In this document: positions 7,628-15,311 of the stretch, in pieces | Layout of the letters: the number at the start of each line of letters is the position of its first letter | Numbering within the stretch: the stretch's first letter is position 1 | From: Pseudomonadota bacterium | Lineage (GTDB): Bacteria; Pseudomonadota; Gammaproteobacteria; Burkholderiales; Gallionellaceae | Assembly (NCBI GenBank): GCA_021800795.1 | Contig: JAJYYO010000009.1 | Coordinates: forward strand, 40,974 to 87,808 | Reading direction: 5' to 3' | DNA length: 46,835 bases | Notes under the pieces: generated by a model | What the model was told of the DNA's origin: nothing | Database searches by the model: none | Seen by the model: the letters and a program-made list of their open reading frames with translations, nothing else | Made by a program: the position numbers and the translations under genes

Positions 7628-9421
7628 GTGCAGGCTGATGATGTCATTTCACCCGAACAGGCGGGTACGCTGTATGGCTTGTTTCTGGAGCGCGTGCGCC
7701 GCACGCCGGATAAACTTGCTTACCGTTATTTTCGGCAGAACGCCTGGCGCGATTTAAGCTGGCGGCAGGTGCAGGCGGAAGTTGCGCGCTGGCAGTCTGC
7801 GCTGAGCGGTCTGGGTTTGCAGCGCGGCGACTGCGTCGCGATCATGCTGCGCAACTGTCCTGTCTGGGTGATGTTCGATCAGGCGGCCATGTCGCTGGGA
7901 CTGGTGACCGTGCCGCTGTACACCGTGGACAGGCCGGACAATGTCGCTTATATCGTGAATGATGCCGATGTGAAGGTTTTGTTGTTTGAAACCGCCGAAC
8001 AATGGCAGGCCTTGAATACGGTGCGCGACCGGCTGGGCAGCGTGGTGCGTTTCGTCAGCATCGACAATCTGCGTAACACGGGCGAATTGCGGCTGGTCTC
8101 AATGGGAGAGTTTCTGCCGAAAACCGCGCAGTTATTGCCAGCTACCCCTTGCTTAACAGACGATCTGGTCAGCATCATCTACACGTCGGGCACCACCGGC
8201 AAGCCCAAGGGCGTGATGCTCTCACACGCCAATATGCTCAGCAACGCGCATGCCTGTCTGGACACCTTTGCCGTGAAAGGCGACGACTTGTTCCTGTCCT
8301 TTTTGCCGCTGTCGCATACCTTCGAGCGCACCCTGGGTTATTACCTGGCCGTGATGACGGGCACCCCTGTTGCCTATGCCAGATCCATTCAATTGTTGTC
8401 TGAAGACTTGCAGAGCATACGTCCAACCCTGCTGATTTCGGTGCCGCGCATCTACGAGCGCGTGTACGGCGCGATCCGTACCAAGCTGGAAGAGGGTTCG
8501 CCGCTCAGGCGCCGGCTGTTTTATTTTGCAGTTGATGTGGGTTGGGCGCGTTTTGAGTATCAGCAAGGGCGCGGTACATGGAAAGCCTCTTTTCTGTTCT
8601 GGCCGCTGTTGCAAAAACTGGTGGCGCAGAAGGTGCTCGATAAGCTGGGCGGACGGCTGCGTGCGGCTTTGAGCGGCGGAGCGGCGCTTTCGCCGGAAAT
8701 TTCGCGCGTGTTCGTCGGGTTGGGATTGCCTGTTCTGCAAGGCTACGGGCTTACCGAGACCAGTCCGGTCATCACAGGGAATCATCCGGAGAGCAACTAT
8801 CCGGACAGCGTCGGGCAGCCGATACGCGATGTAAAGGTGCGTCTGGGGGATCAGAATGTGCTGCTGGTAAAAGGGCCGAACGTGATGCTGGGTTACTGGA
8901 ATAACCCTGAGGCCACGGCGCAGATGATAGATGCAGACGGCTGGCTGAACACCGGCGATGTTGCGCATATCTCCGGGAGCGGGCATGTCTATATCACCGG
9001 GCGCATCAAGGAGATCATCGTCATGTCGAACGGCGAAAAGATTCCGCCTAACGACATGGAACTGGCGATTTTGCATGATCCATTGTTCGATCAGGTGATG
9101 ATATTCGGTGAGGCGCATCCCTATCTGGTCGCCGTTGCAGTGCTCAATCTGGAAGTGTGGTTGCACTTTGCCAGTGAAGTCGGCATACGTCCCGATATGC
9201 CGGAAGCGTTGACGGACAGCCGGGTCGAAGCCAAAGTGCTGCGTCGTATTGCGCGCAATCTGCGCGGTTTCCCGGGCTACGCCAGAGTGAACCGGGTGTT
9301 GCTGTTGAAAGAGCCGTGGAGCATAGATAACGGCCTGATGACGCCCACCCTGAAAATCAAGCGCGACGAAGTGGCCAGGCGATATGCCGCGCAAATCAAG
9401 ATGCTTTATGACGGCCATTAA
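7628..9421 (+). CDS. Long-chain acyl-CoA synthetase (AMP-forming)
   Basis: Activates fatty acids to acyl-CoA using ATP and CoA. The 597-residue protein has the ANL-superfamily P-loop YTSGTTGKPKGVMLSH (about 184-199), the GYGLTETSPV segment (about 375) and the A8 region around TGDVAHI and TGRIKEIIVMSNGEKI (about 443-470). Overall it resembles the FAA1/COG1022 group more than classical FadD. The start is GTG 7628, with a CGAGGG-like site about 7 nt upstream and 12 nt after the preceding stop; no better start is near. It would feed acyl-CoA to FadE in the same gene block. Confidence 0.93.
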   Translation: MQADDVISPEQAGTLYGLFLERVRRTPDKLAYRYFRQNAWRDLSWRQVQAEVARWQSALSGLGLQRGDCVAIMLRNCPVWVMFDQAAMSLGLVTVPLYTVDRPDNVAYIVNDADVKVLLFETAEQWQALNTVRDRLGSVVRFVSIDNLRNTGELRLVSMGEFLPKTAQLLPATPCLTDDLVSIIYTSGTTGKPKGVMLSHANMLSNAHACLDTFAVKGDDLFLSFLPLSHTFERTLGYYLAVMTGTPVAYARSIQLLSEDLQSIRPTLLISVPRIYERVYGAIRTKLEEGSPLRRRLFYFAVDVGWARFEYQQGRGTWKASFLFWPLLQKLVAQKVLDKLGGRLRAALSGGAALSPEISRVFVGLGLPVLQGYGLTETSPVITGNHPESNYPDSVGQPIRDVKVRLGDQNVLLVKGPNVMLGYWNNPEATAQMIDADGWLNTGDVAHISGSGHVYITGRIKEIIVMSNGEKIPPNDMELAILHDPLFDQVMIFGEAHPYLVAVAVLNLEVWLHFASEVGIRPDMPEALTDSRVEAKVLRRIARNLRGFPGYARVNRVLLLKEPWSIDNGLMTPTLKIKRDEVARRYAAQIKMLYDGH

Positions 9422-9428
9422 AAGTGGA

Positions 9429-9487
9429 GTTCGCGTAGCGATTCGTTTGTCCCCTCTACCGCTTGCGGGAGAGGGTTTGGGTGAGGG
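9429..9487 (+). repeat. Palindromic repeat, module A (copy 2)
   Basis: It begins GTTCGCGTAGCGATTCGTTT, continues with a hairpin (CCCTCTACCGC / GCGGGAGAGGG) and ends TTTGGGTGAGGG. The same layout recurs at 9957-10014, inside fadE (minus orientation) and, interrupted, at 44585-44817. Module B follows directly at 9488. It lies in the gap between the acyl-CoA synthetase and thioesterase genes. Confidence 0.85.
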
Positions 9488-9537
9488 AACGGGCATGGCA
9501 AATTTTATTTTTAGGAGGGGTACTTGTTATGCCCGTT
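9488..9537 (+). repeat. Hairpin B overlapping the thioesterase start codon
   Basis: The left arm AACGGGCATGGCAA (9488-9501) pairs with the right arm TTGTTATGCCCGTT (9524-9537), with two G-U pairs. The ribosome-binding site AGGAGG (9513-9518) lies in the 22-nt loop and the ATG (9529-9531) lies in the right arm. If folded, the structure would hide the start codon; this makes it a candidate translational control element. Confidence 0.7.
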
Positions 9538-9936
9538 AGCGTGGATGAACTCACAACCCTGCCTGAACGCCAGCCGACTTTGCGCGTGGTGGCGATGCCG
9601 TCCGATTGCAATTACACGGGCGATGTGTTCGGCGGCTGGATCATGGCGCAGGTGGATATTGCCGGCAGCATTCCCGCGCTGCACCGCGCTCGCGGTCGCG
9701 TGGCGACCGTGGCGGTCAATTCCTTCCTGTTCAAACAGCCCCTTTTTATGGGCGATATTGTGAGTTTTTATGCGCGCATCGAAAAAGTCGGGCGCACCTC
9801 GATTACGGTGGATGTCGAGGTATATGCGCAGCGCGATCCTGAAAAACCAGTTTGCGTGAGAGTGACCGAAGCTACGCTGACTTACGTGGCCGTCGATGAG
9901 GCGCGTAAACCACGCGTTGTTCCGCCGGAGGAATAG
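9529..9936 (+). CDS. Acyl-CoA thioesterase, YciA/hotdog family
   Basis: Hydrolyses acyl-CoA to free acid and CoA. The 135-residue hotdog-fold protein carries the family signature NYTGDVFGGWIMAQVDIAG (about 25-43), including the conserved Asn/Asp region, and the later NSFLFKQPLFMGDIVSFYA strand region. ATG 9529 is chosen because AGGAGG (9513-9518) is 10 nt upstream; an upstream in-frame extension of 22 codons would only translate the palindromic repeat. In the block it could recycle CoA or relieve acyl-CoA build-up. Its start codon lies in the stem of hairpin B. Confidence 0.92.
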   Translation: MPVSVDELTTLPERQPTLRVVAMPSDCNYTGDVFGGWIMAQVDIAGSIPALHRARGRVATVAVNSFLFKQPLFMGDIVSFYARIEKVGRTSITVDVEVYAQRDPEKPVCVRVTEATLTYVAVDEARKPRVVPPEE

Positions 9937-9956
9937 GCGCAAAAGTTAACCAGCTA

Positions 9957-10014
9957 TTCGCGTAGCGATTCGTTTATCCCCTCTCCCTCCGGGAGAGGGT
10001 TAGGGTGAGGGAGA
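9957..10014 (+). repeat. Palindromic repeat, module A (copy 3), no module B
   Basis: The sequence starts TTCGCGTAGCGATTCGTTTA and carries the hairpin CCCCTCTCCC / GGGAGAGGG, followed by TTAGGGTGAGGGAGAG. It is very like copy 2, only 0.5 kb away, and lies between the thioesterase gene and fadL. No recognisable module B follows; the next bases are a GC-rich run (10015-10040). Confidence 0.85.
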
Positions 10015-10121
10015 GCGCAGCGAGGGTGCACGGGCCTGGTAGTAATGGAGCGACTGTATCATGGAATCTCAGGCGTTTTTTGCAGTTGGGTATTTTTACA
10101 ATAACAACAGGGGAGGCGATC

Positions 10122-11441
10122 GTGAAGTTCAAAAAAACAATAGTGGGTTGTTCGGTATCGGCTGCGTTGCTGGTGATGGCGGGCAGTGCGGCAGCTTCCG
10201 GTTTTGCGTTGCTGGAACAGAGCGGCAGCGGTCTGGGCAATGCGTTCGCAGGTGGAGCTGCAAGCGCCGAAGATGCCTCGACCATTTTCTACAACCCGGC
10301 GGGCATGTCGCGTCTGTCAGGCAGTCAGCTTGCCGTGGCGACCAGTGAAATCAGGCCTTCGGCGCGGTTTTCCGGCACGGTGACGGGACTTGCGCCGTTG
10401 CAGACAGCCGGTGCTGGCACAGGCGGGGATGCCGGGAGCTGGGGGCTGGCGCCCAGCGGTTATTTCGCAATGGAATTGAATGCGAAAACAAGGGTCGGTC
10501 TGGGTATTAACGCGCCTTTCGGTCTGCAAACCCAGTACGATGCAAACTGGATGGGCAATTTTCAGGCGATTAAATCCCAGATACAGACCGTCAACATGAA
10601 TCCGGCCGTCTCGTATCAGATCAGTGACACAGTCAGTCTCGGCGCGGGCCTGAATTATCAGCATATCAGCGGCGAGTTGAGCAACGCAGCAAACTACAGC
10701 GCGCTGGCATTTTCCAAAGGAGGGAATGCATTGCTCGGTGCCGTCGGTACAAACAGCTATGGGATGAGCACACTGACCGGCAACGACAGCGCATGGGGTT
10801 ACAACTTCGGCGCGCTGGTTGATCTCAGTCCGCAAACCCGCATCGGCATGGCCTACCGCTCGAAAATCAGATACAACTTGAGCGGTACGTCGAGTCTGAC
10901 TAATGTGCCGGGTGCATTGCTGGCTGCTGGTTTGCCTCAAGCCCAGTCTGTCACTGTGGCGATGACAATGCCTGACACCTTTTCGTTTAGCGGTTTTCAT
11001 AAGCTTGACGATCAATGGGACTTGATGGCGGACGCGACCTGGACGGACTGGAGTGTTGTGCAACAACTCAATGTTCTGGCTGCGAATGGCTCGTCTTTGA
11101 GCAATACGCCTTATAACTGGAACAACACCTGGCGTGTCTCGGCTGGAGCCAACTATCACTACAGTGAAGCGTGGACTGCGCGCATGGGGGTAGCCTATGA
11201 TCAGTCGCCTACATCCGATGCGTTCCGTAACGCGCGCATTCCGGACGGCAACCGAACCTGGTTGTCGCTGGGCGGACAATACAAACCTGACAAGCAGAGC
11301 GCGCTGGATTTTGGCTATGCGCATCTGTTTGTGAACAGCGCGGCGATCAATCAGCTTCAGGCCGCCGCAGCGGGTAATTTGATCGGCACGTATAACAATA
11401 GCGTGGACATCCTCTCCGTGCAGTATGCGCACGGTTTTTAA
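10122..11441 (+). CDS. fadL: FadL/OmpP1/TodX-family outer-membrane fatty-acid porin
   Basis: A 14-strand beta-barrel family that lets long-chain fatty acids or other hydrophobic compounds cross the outer membrane. 439 residues. A signal peptide spans residues 1-25 (cleavage after GSAAA), followed by the mature start SGFALLEQSGSGLGNAFAGG and the family motif NPAG (58-61) in the hatch domain; the C-terminus ends in an aromatic residue (YAHGF), as outer-membrane barrels do. GTG 10122 is chosen because GGGGAGG (10110-10116) lies 5 nt upstream and the signal peptide then begins MKFKKT. It probably supplies the substrate for the surrounding beta-oxidation genes. Confidence 0.93.
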   Translation: MKFKKTIVGCSVSAALLVMAGSAAASGFALLEQSGSGLGNAFAGGAASAEDASTIFYNPAGMSRLSGSQLAVATSEIRPSARFSGTVTGLAPLQTAGAGTGGDAGSWGLAPSGYFAMELNAKTRVGLGINAPFGLQTQYDANWMGNFQAIKSQIQTVNMNPAVSYQISDTVSLGAGLNYQHISGELSNAANYSALAFSKGGNALLGAVGTNSYGMSTLTGNDSAWGYNFGALVDLSPQTRIGMAYRSKIRYNLSGTSSLTNVPGALLAAGLPQAQSVTVAMTMPDTFSFSGFHKLDDQWDLMADATWTDWSVVQQLNVLAANGSSLSNTPYNWNNTWRVSAGANYHYSEAWTARMGVAYDQSPTSDAFRNARIPDGNRTWLSLGGQYKPDKQSALDFGYAHLFVNSAAINQLQAAAAGNLIGTYNNSVDILSVQYAHGF

Positions 11442-11495
11442 GGTTTCATGATGCCTGCGACGGGAAGCTAAGGAACCGCTGATTTATTCGGTTTT

Positions 11496-11563
11496 GTCGT
11501 TCCCGCGTAGGCGGGAACCCAGTTAAATAAAGGCGCTGGTTCCCCGCTTTTGCGGGGAAGACG
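11496..11563. repeat. Pair of REP-like palindromes
   Basis: Two hairpins in opposite orientation: GTTCCCGCGTAGGCGGGAAC within 11496-11522 and GTTCCCCGCTTTTGCGGGGAA within 11536-11563, separated by 13 nt. The first belongs to the common proteobacterial repeat of the form GTCATTCCCGCG..CGGGAATCCAG, also present at 44301-44326. The arrangement resembles a REP doublet (BIME). It lies between fadL and the next gene and may end fadL transcription. Confidence 0.75.
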
Positions 11564-11644
11564 AAAAGCGGGAGAGAGCCAGGAGAGAGAGGGGGACGGG
11601 CATGGCAGGTTTAATTATCAGAAGCGGTTTTTTTGCCATGCCCG
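11564..11644 (+). repeat. Degenerate module A followed by hairpin B (copy upstream of fadN)
   Basis: A purine-rich stretch (GCGGGAGAGAGCCAGGAGAG...) resembles the right half of module A. It is followed by CGGGCATGGCA (11597-11607) and its exact complement TGCCATGCCCG (11634-11644), giving an 11-bp stem with a 26-nt loop. A run of seven T lies just inside the right arm. The hairpin ends 43 nt before the fadN start. Confidence 0.65.
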
Positions 11645-11687
11645 CTAACCTTCCCGTTTTTTTGAATGATCGTTCTGGAGTGTTGTT

Positions 11688-14168
11688 ATGAGTATCCGTA
11701 AAGTGGCTGTGCTGGGCGCGGGGGTGATGGGTGCGCAGATCGCAGCACACCTGGTCAATGCCAACGTCGAGACGCTGTTGTTTGAATTGCCGTCGAAAGA
11801 GGGCGAGCCGAATGGCAATGTCAACCGTGCGCTTGAAGGATTGAAGAAGCTTGATCCCGCACCCATCGCCAGTCCGTCCAAAGTTGTTTTCATTCAGGCC
11901 GCCAATTACCGGCAGCACTTGGAACTGCTGCGCGAATGCGACCTGGTGATCGAGGCGATTGCCGAGCGCATGGACTGGAAGTCAGACCTGTACCGCAAGG
12001 TCGCGCCTTTCTTAAGCGAACAGGCGATTTTCGCCAGCAATACTTCAGGGCTTTCCATCAACCGGCTGGCCGAGGCCTTCCCAGAACAGTTGCGCCATCG
12101 CTTCTGCGGCATACATTTTTTTAATCCGCCGCGTTACATGCATCTGGTCGAGCTGATCGCCTGTCGTGACACGGAGGCGCAACTGCTGGACGGGCTGGAG
12201 ACTTTTCTCGTTTCCACCCTCGGCAAGGGTGTGGTGCGTGCAAAGGATACGCCCAACTTCATCGCCAACCGCATCGGTGTATTCTCCATGCTCGCCACCC
12301 GTCATCATGCGCAAGTCTTTAATCTCGGTTTCGACATGGTCGATGCGCTGACCGGGCGTTATCTGGGGCGCCCCAAAAGCGCGACCTTTCGCACGCTGGA
12401 TATCGTAGGTCTGGATGTATTCGCGCATGTGGTCAATACCATGCGCGAAAATTTGACAGACGATCCCTGGCACAAGCATTTCGAGCTGCCGGACTGGTTC
12501 GCTTATCTGGTGGGTCAGGGCTCGCTGGGGCAGAAGACAAAACGCGGCATTTACCAGAAAATAGGCAAAGAAATACGCGTGCTTGATCTGCACACGAATG
12601 AATATCGGTTGTCGGATGCCAAGGTGGACGAAGGCGTGAAAAACATCCTGCGCGAGCGCGACTGGGCAAAGAAGTTAGCCGGGTTGCGAAGTAGTCCGCA
12701 TCCGCAGGCGCAATTTCTGTGGGTGGTGTTTCGCGATGTATTACATTATTGCGCGTTGCAACTGGAATACATTGCCGATAATGCGCGTGATCTGGATTTT
12801 GCGGTGCGCTGGGGATTCGGCTGGGATAGCGGCCCGTTCGAGATATGGCAGGCCGCCGGCTGGCAGCAGGTGGCCGGCTGGATTTCGGCCGATATTGAGG
12901 CGGGACGCGCGATGTCCGATGTTCCGTTGCCCGTCTGGGCTGCCGATCTTTCACGCACCGGCGTGCATACGGCACAGGGCTCCTATTCGCCCGTTGCCAA
13001 GACACAGCAGGCCCGCTCCGCACTCCCCGTTTACCGTCGCCAGCTTTTTCCGGACCGGCTGATCGGCGAAGAACATCGGTACGGCGAGACGGTGTTCGAA
13101 ACGGATGACGTGCGCATGTGGCATATGGGGGATGGCGCGGCCATTCTCAGTTTCAAAAGCAAGATGCACACGGTAAGCTTGGAAGTGCTGGACGGCATGT
13201 TGCGCGCGGTGGGTGAAGCGGAGGCGAATTTTTCAGCGCTGATTCTGTGGCAGACCGAGCCGCCGTTTTCCTACGGGGCGAACCTGCTGCAACTGATGCA
13301 GGGCGTGCAGGCGCCGGAAACAGGCATGTTCGGCAAACTCAAGCAGGCGGCGAGCCGCGTCAAATATACCATCGCGGGCGGCGGCGGATTGAATGAGCTG
13401 CTCAATGCGGCGACCGGCAATGTGCCGCGCGTCGAGGCGGTGGTCGCCAAGTTTCAGCAGGTCTCCATGCGCCTGAAATATGCACTGGTGCCGACCATCG
13501 CCGCCGTGGACGGGCTGGCGCTGGGCGGCGGCTGTGAGTTCTCCATACACTGCACGCGCATCGTCGCCACCCTTGAGAGCTACATCGGTCTGGTCGAGGT
13601 CGGCGTGGGCGTATTGCCCGCAGGCGGCGGCTGCAAGGAGATGGCGCAGCGCGCAGCCCTTGAGGCGCAGCGTTTTTCCAACGACAACCGTATCGATGTT
13701 TTCCCTTACCTCAGACGCTATTTCCAGAATATTGCGATGGGCGAAGTATCCAAGAGCGCCGAGATGGCGCGCGAGATGGGCTATCTGAGAGCCTCCGATC
13801 GCATCGTGATGAACCGTTTCGAGCTGCTGCATGTGGCGCGAGAGGAGGCGCGTGCGCTGAATGCCACCGCCTACCGTCCGCCGCTGGCGCAACGTCAGAT
13901 TGCCGTGGCCGGACGCACCGGCATTGCCACCCTGAAAGCGGCGATGGTCAACATGCTGGAGGGCGGCTTTATCTCCGATCACGATTACAACATCGGCTGC
14001 CGCATCGCCGAAACGATGTGCGGCGGCGACGTCGATGCGGGAACTTTAGTTGACGAGCAATGGCTGCTGGACCTGGAGCGCAAAAATTTCATGGAACTGC
14101 TCGCAACCTTCAAGACCCAGGACCGGATCGAGTACATGCTGAAGAACAGCAAACCGCTGAGAAATTAG
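11688..14168 (+). CDS. fadN: 3-hydroxyacyl-CoA dehydrogenase / enoyl-CoA hydratase, FadN type
   Basis: Bifunctional enzyme for the hydration and second oxidation of beta-oxidation. The 826-residue chain has the dehydrogenase part first: NAD motif GAGVMG (10-15), SNTSGLSI, and the HFFNPP segment with the catalytic-type His near 143. A crotonase domain follows, with DGLALGGGCEFSIHC near 607-621 and GLVEVGVGVLPAGGG near 633-647. This dehydrogenase-then-hydratase order is that of B. subtilis FadN, opposite to E. coli FadB. ATG 11688 has a CTGGAG site 9 nt upstream. Its usual thiolase partner, fadA, is found 1.9 kb downstream, beyond an accessory insertion. Confidence 0.93.
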   Translation: MSIRKVAVLGAGVMGAQIAAHLVNANVETLLFELPSKEGEPNGNVNRALEGLKKLDPAPIASPSKVVFIQAANYRQHLELLRECDLVIEAIAERMDWKSDLYRKVAPFLSEQAIFASNTSGLSINRLAEAFPEQLRHRFCGIHFFNPPRYMHLVELIACRDTEAQLLDGLETFLVSTLGKGVVRAKDTPNFIANRIGVFSMLATRHHAQVFNLGFDMVDALTGRYLGRPKSATFRTLDIVGLDVFAHVVNTMRENLTDDPWHKHFELPDWFAYLVGQGSLGQKTKRGIYQKIGKEIRVLDLHTNEYRLSDAKVDEGVKNILRERDWAKKLAGLRSSPHPQAQFLWVVFRDVLHYCALQLEYIADNARDLDFAVRWGFGWDSGPFEIWQAAGWQQVAGWISADIEAGRAMSDVPLPVWAADLSRTGVHTAQGSYSPVAKTQQARSALPVYRRQLFPDRLIGEEHRYGETVFETDDVRMWHMGDGAAILSFKSKMHTVSLEVLDGMLRAVGEAEANFSALILWQTEPPFSYGANLLQLMQGVQAPETGMFGKLKQAASRVKYTIAGGGGLNELLNAATGNVPRVEAVVAKFQQVSMRLKYALVPTIAAVDGLALGGGCEFSIHCTRIVATLESYIGLVEVGVGVLPAGGGCKEMAQRAALEAQRFSNDNRIDVFPYLRRYFQNIAMGEVSKSAEMAREMGYLRASDRIVMNRFELLHVAREEARALNATAYRPPLAQRQIAVAGRTGIATLKAAMVNMLEGGFISDHDYNIGCRIAETMCGGDVDAGTLVDEQWLLDLERKNFMELLATFKTQDRIEYMLKNSKPLRN

Positions 14169-14204
14169 GATTCGGACCGCAATGCCGCAGGGGCATTCCC
14201 ACGC

Positions 14205-14230
14205 AACTACGGAGCTAAAGCTCCTGTTGC
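14205..14230. repeat. Small hairpin downstream of fadN
   Basis: GGAGC (14212-14216), loop TAAA, GCTCC (14221-14225) inside a CAAC..GTTG frame. No T run follows. The remaining bases from 14169 to 14289 hold nothing I recognise. It is a weak candidate for the 3' end of the fadN transcript. Confidence 0.3.
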
Positions 14231-14439
14231 TGAATGAAGGGCATTTCCCGCACAGGGGTTACGCCGTTGTTGCGTGAAGGATTCAGGGTGTGCTGGGAGA
14301 AAATTGGATACATGCCGCGCAGCAGCGTGCGGTGCGGGCGGTGAATACGGCGTTGATCGAGTTGTACTGGCAGGTGGGGCAGTTCATCAGCCGCAAGATC
14401 GAGCAGGCGGAATGGGGGTATAGTTCGGCGGTCGCACTT

Positions 14440-14473
14440 TGTTGGGTTACGGGATGAAGCCGCTAACCCAACA
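14440..14473. repeat. Inverted repeat breaking the DUF1016 remnant
   Basis: Perfect 10-bp arms, TGTTGGGTTA (14440-14449) and TAACCCAACA (14464-14473), surround a 14-nt centre. Short GTTGGGTTA..TAACCCAAC palindromes are a known kind of dispersed repeat in many bacteria. It lies exactly where the DUF1016 reading frame changes. Confidence 0.7.
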
Positions 14474-14550
14474 CACGCCGGGGTTGCGCGGCTTTACCCG
14501 CAGCAACTTATTTCAGATGCGGCAGTTCTATGAGGGTTATCGGGATGACG

Positions 14551-14579
14551 CAATTGTCTCACCACTGGTGAGACAATTG
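14551..14579. repeat. 29-nt palindrome in the DUF1016 remnant
   Basis: CAATTGTCTCACCA (14551-14564) and TGGTGAGACAATTG (14566-14579) are exact complements around one C. In the old reading frame it encodes AIVSPLVRQLP, a conserved part of the family, so it may be partly a coding coincidence. The 11-mer TTGTCTCACCA recurs at 44792-44802. Confidence 0.6.
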
Positions 14580-14644
14580 CCGTGGACGCATGCAATGAGT
14601 AATTGAGCATGAATTTCTCAATTCTTGAAATGAGAATGCTCCGC

Positions 14645-14668
14645 ATATGCTGTTTGCATACAGCATAT
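14645..14668. repeat. Inverted repeat in the gap before the HTH gene
   Basis: ATATGCTGT (14645-14653), loop TTGCAT, ACAGCATAT (14660-14668): perfect 9-bp arms. The stretch 14592-14730 is AT-rich and otherwise holds no gene. The repeat may be a regulatory site or a leftover of the element that brought the accessory genes. Confidence 0.45.
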
Positions 14669-14730
14669 TTTGGCAATGCGGTTGGGATGGAGTTGGCTTG
14701 ATAGGGATTGAAAATATATTGAATAGGTAG

Positions 14731-14760
14731 TACTTTCGCATTTCGCGAATTGCGAAAGTA
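14731..14760. promoter_or_regulatory. 30-nt palindromic operator upstream of the HTH-nucleotidyltransferase pair
   Basis: Half-site TACTTTCGCATTTCG (14731-14745) faces its near-perfect complement CGAATTGCGAAAGTA (14746-14760); only one symmetrical position pair fails to match. It ends 17 nt before the HTH start codon. A weak promoter (TTGAAA 14709-14714, 16-bp spacer, TACTTT 14731-14736) would overlap it, so binding of the HTH protein here would repress its own operon. This autoregulation is inferred. Confidence 0.65.
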
Positions 14761-14777
14761 GATAATGGGGTCGTCTC

Positions 14778-15311
14778 ATGCGTCGTCCGGTCAATCGTCA
14801 GCCCGCTCTCAAAGCGCAAGATTTCTATCTGCTGTTGGTGTTGCTGTCCAAGCGTGGCGATGCATTAACTTATCCTGAGCTGGCGGCATTTGCGGGGCTT
14901 TCGATGTCGGAGGTGCATGGTGCTCTCAAGCGTGTTGAGCAGGCGCGTTTGCTGGCGTTTGTTGATAAGCAGCCGCAGATCATCACTCCCGCGTTCAAGG
15001 AGTTTTTGTTTTATGGCGCGCGCTATTCTTTTCCTGCGGCAAGGGGGGGGATGGTGGGCGGTGTACTTACGGCTTATGCAGCCGCACCACTCAATGCGCT
15101 GATTGCGCCTTCGTCTGATCCTCCGCCAGTGTGGCCGTATGCAGAGGGGGGCGCGCGCGGAATTGCGTTGATACCGCTTTATCCAAGCGCGCCGGCGGCT
15201 GCGCTGCGCAGTCCGGTGTTGTATGAGAATCTGGCGCTGTTTGATGCTTTGCGCATGGGCAATGCGCGTGAGCGCAACCTTGCCGAGAAGCTGTTCAAGG
15301 AGCGGCTTTGA
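14778..15311 (+). CDS. Winged-helix/HTH protein, putative antitoxin-repressor of a two-gene module
   Basis: A 177-residue protein. Residues about 10-62 form a winged-helix-like region (LLLVLLSKRGDALTYPELAA, then GLSMSEVHGALKRVEQARLL), followed by a conserved-looking GARYSFPAARGG segment (about 84-95) and a Pro/Ala-rich middle. The C-terminal LFDALRMGNARERNLAEKLF is helical. ATG 14778 has only a weak GGGG site upstream. The next gene overlaps by 4 nt, so the two are translationally coupled. With the palindrome 17 nt upstream, it is probably a DNA-binding autorepressor. The antitoxin role is inferred from the partner's fold and gene order; the family name is not known to me. Confidence 0.75.
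   Translation: MRRPVNRQPALKAQDFYLLLVLLSKRGDALTYPELAAFAGLSMSEVHGALKRVEQARLLAFVDKQPQIITPAFKEFLFYGARYSFPAARGGMVGGVLTAYAAAPLNALIAPSSDPPPVWPYAEGGARGIALIPLYPSAPAAALRSPVLYENLALFDALRMGNARERNLAEKLFKERL

Larger units (their letters stand above)
14290..14591 (+). pseudogene. Remnant of a DUF1016/YhcG-family (PD-(D/E)XK nuclease) gene
   Basis: Two reading-frame pieces match the N-terminal DUF1016 domain. In frame 1 (14290-14456) one reads ...NTALIELYWQVGQFISRKIE, then AEWGYSSAV, then a TGA. In another frame (from 14472) one reads HTPGLRGFTRSNLFQMRQFY and on to LVRQLPWTHA, with a TGA near 14605. The break coincides with an inverted repeat at 14440-14473 that replaces part of the domain. The C-terminal nuclease domain is missing. 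YhcG-type proteins often travel with defence or restriction genes. Not functional as it stands. Confidence 0.8.
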
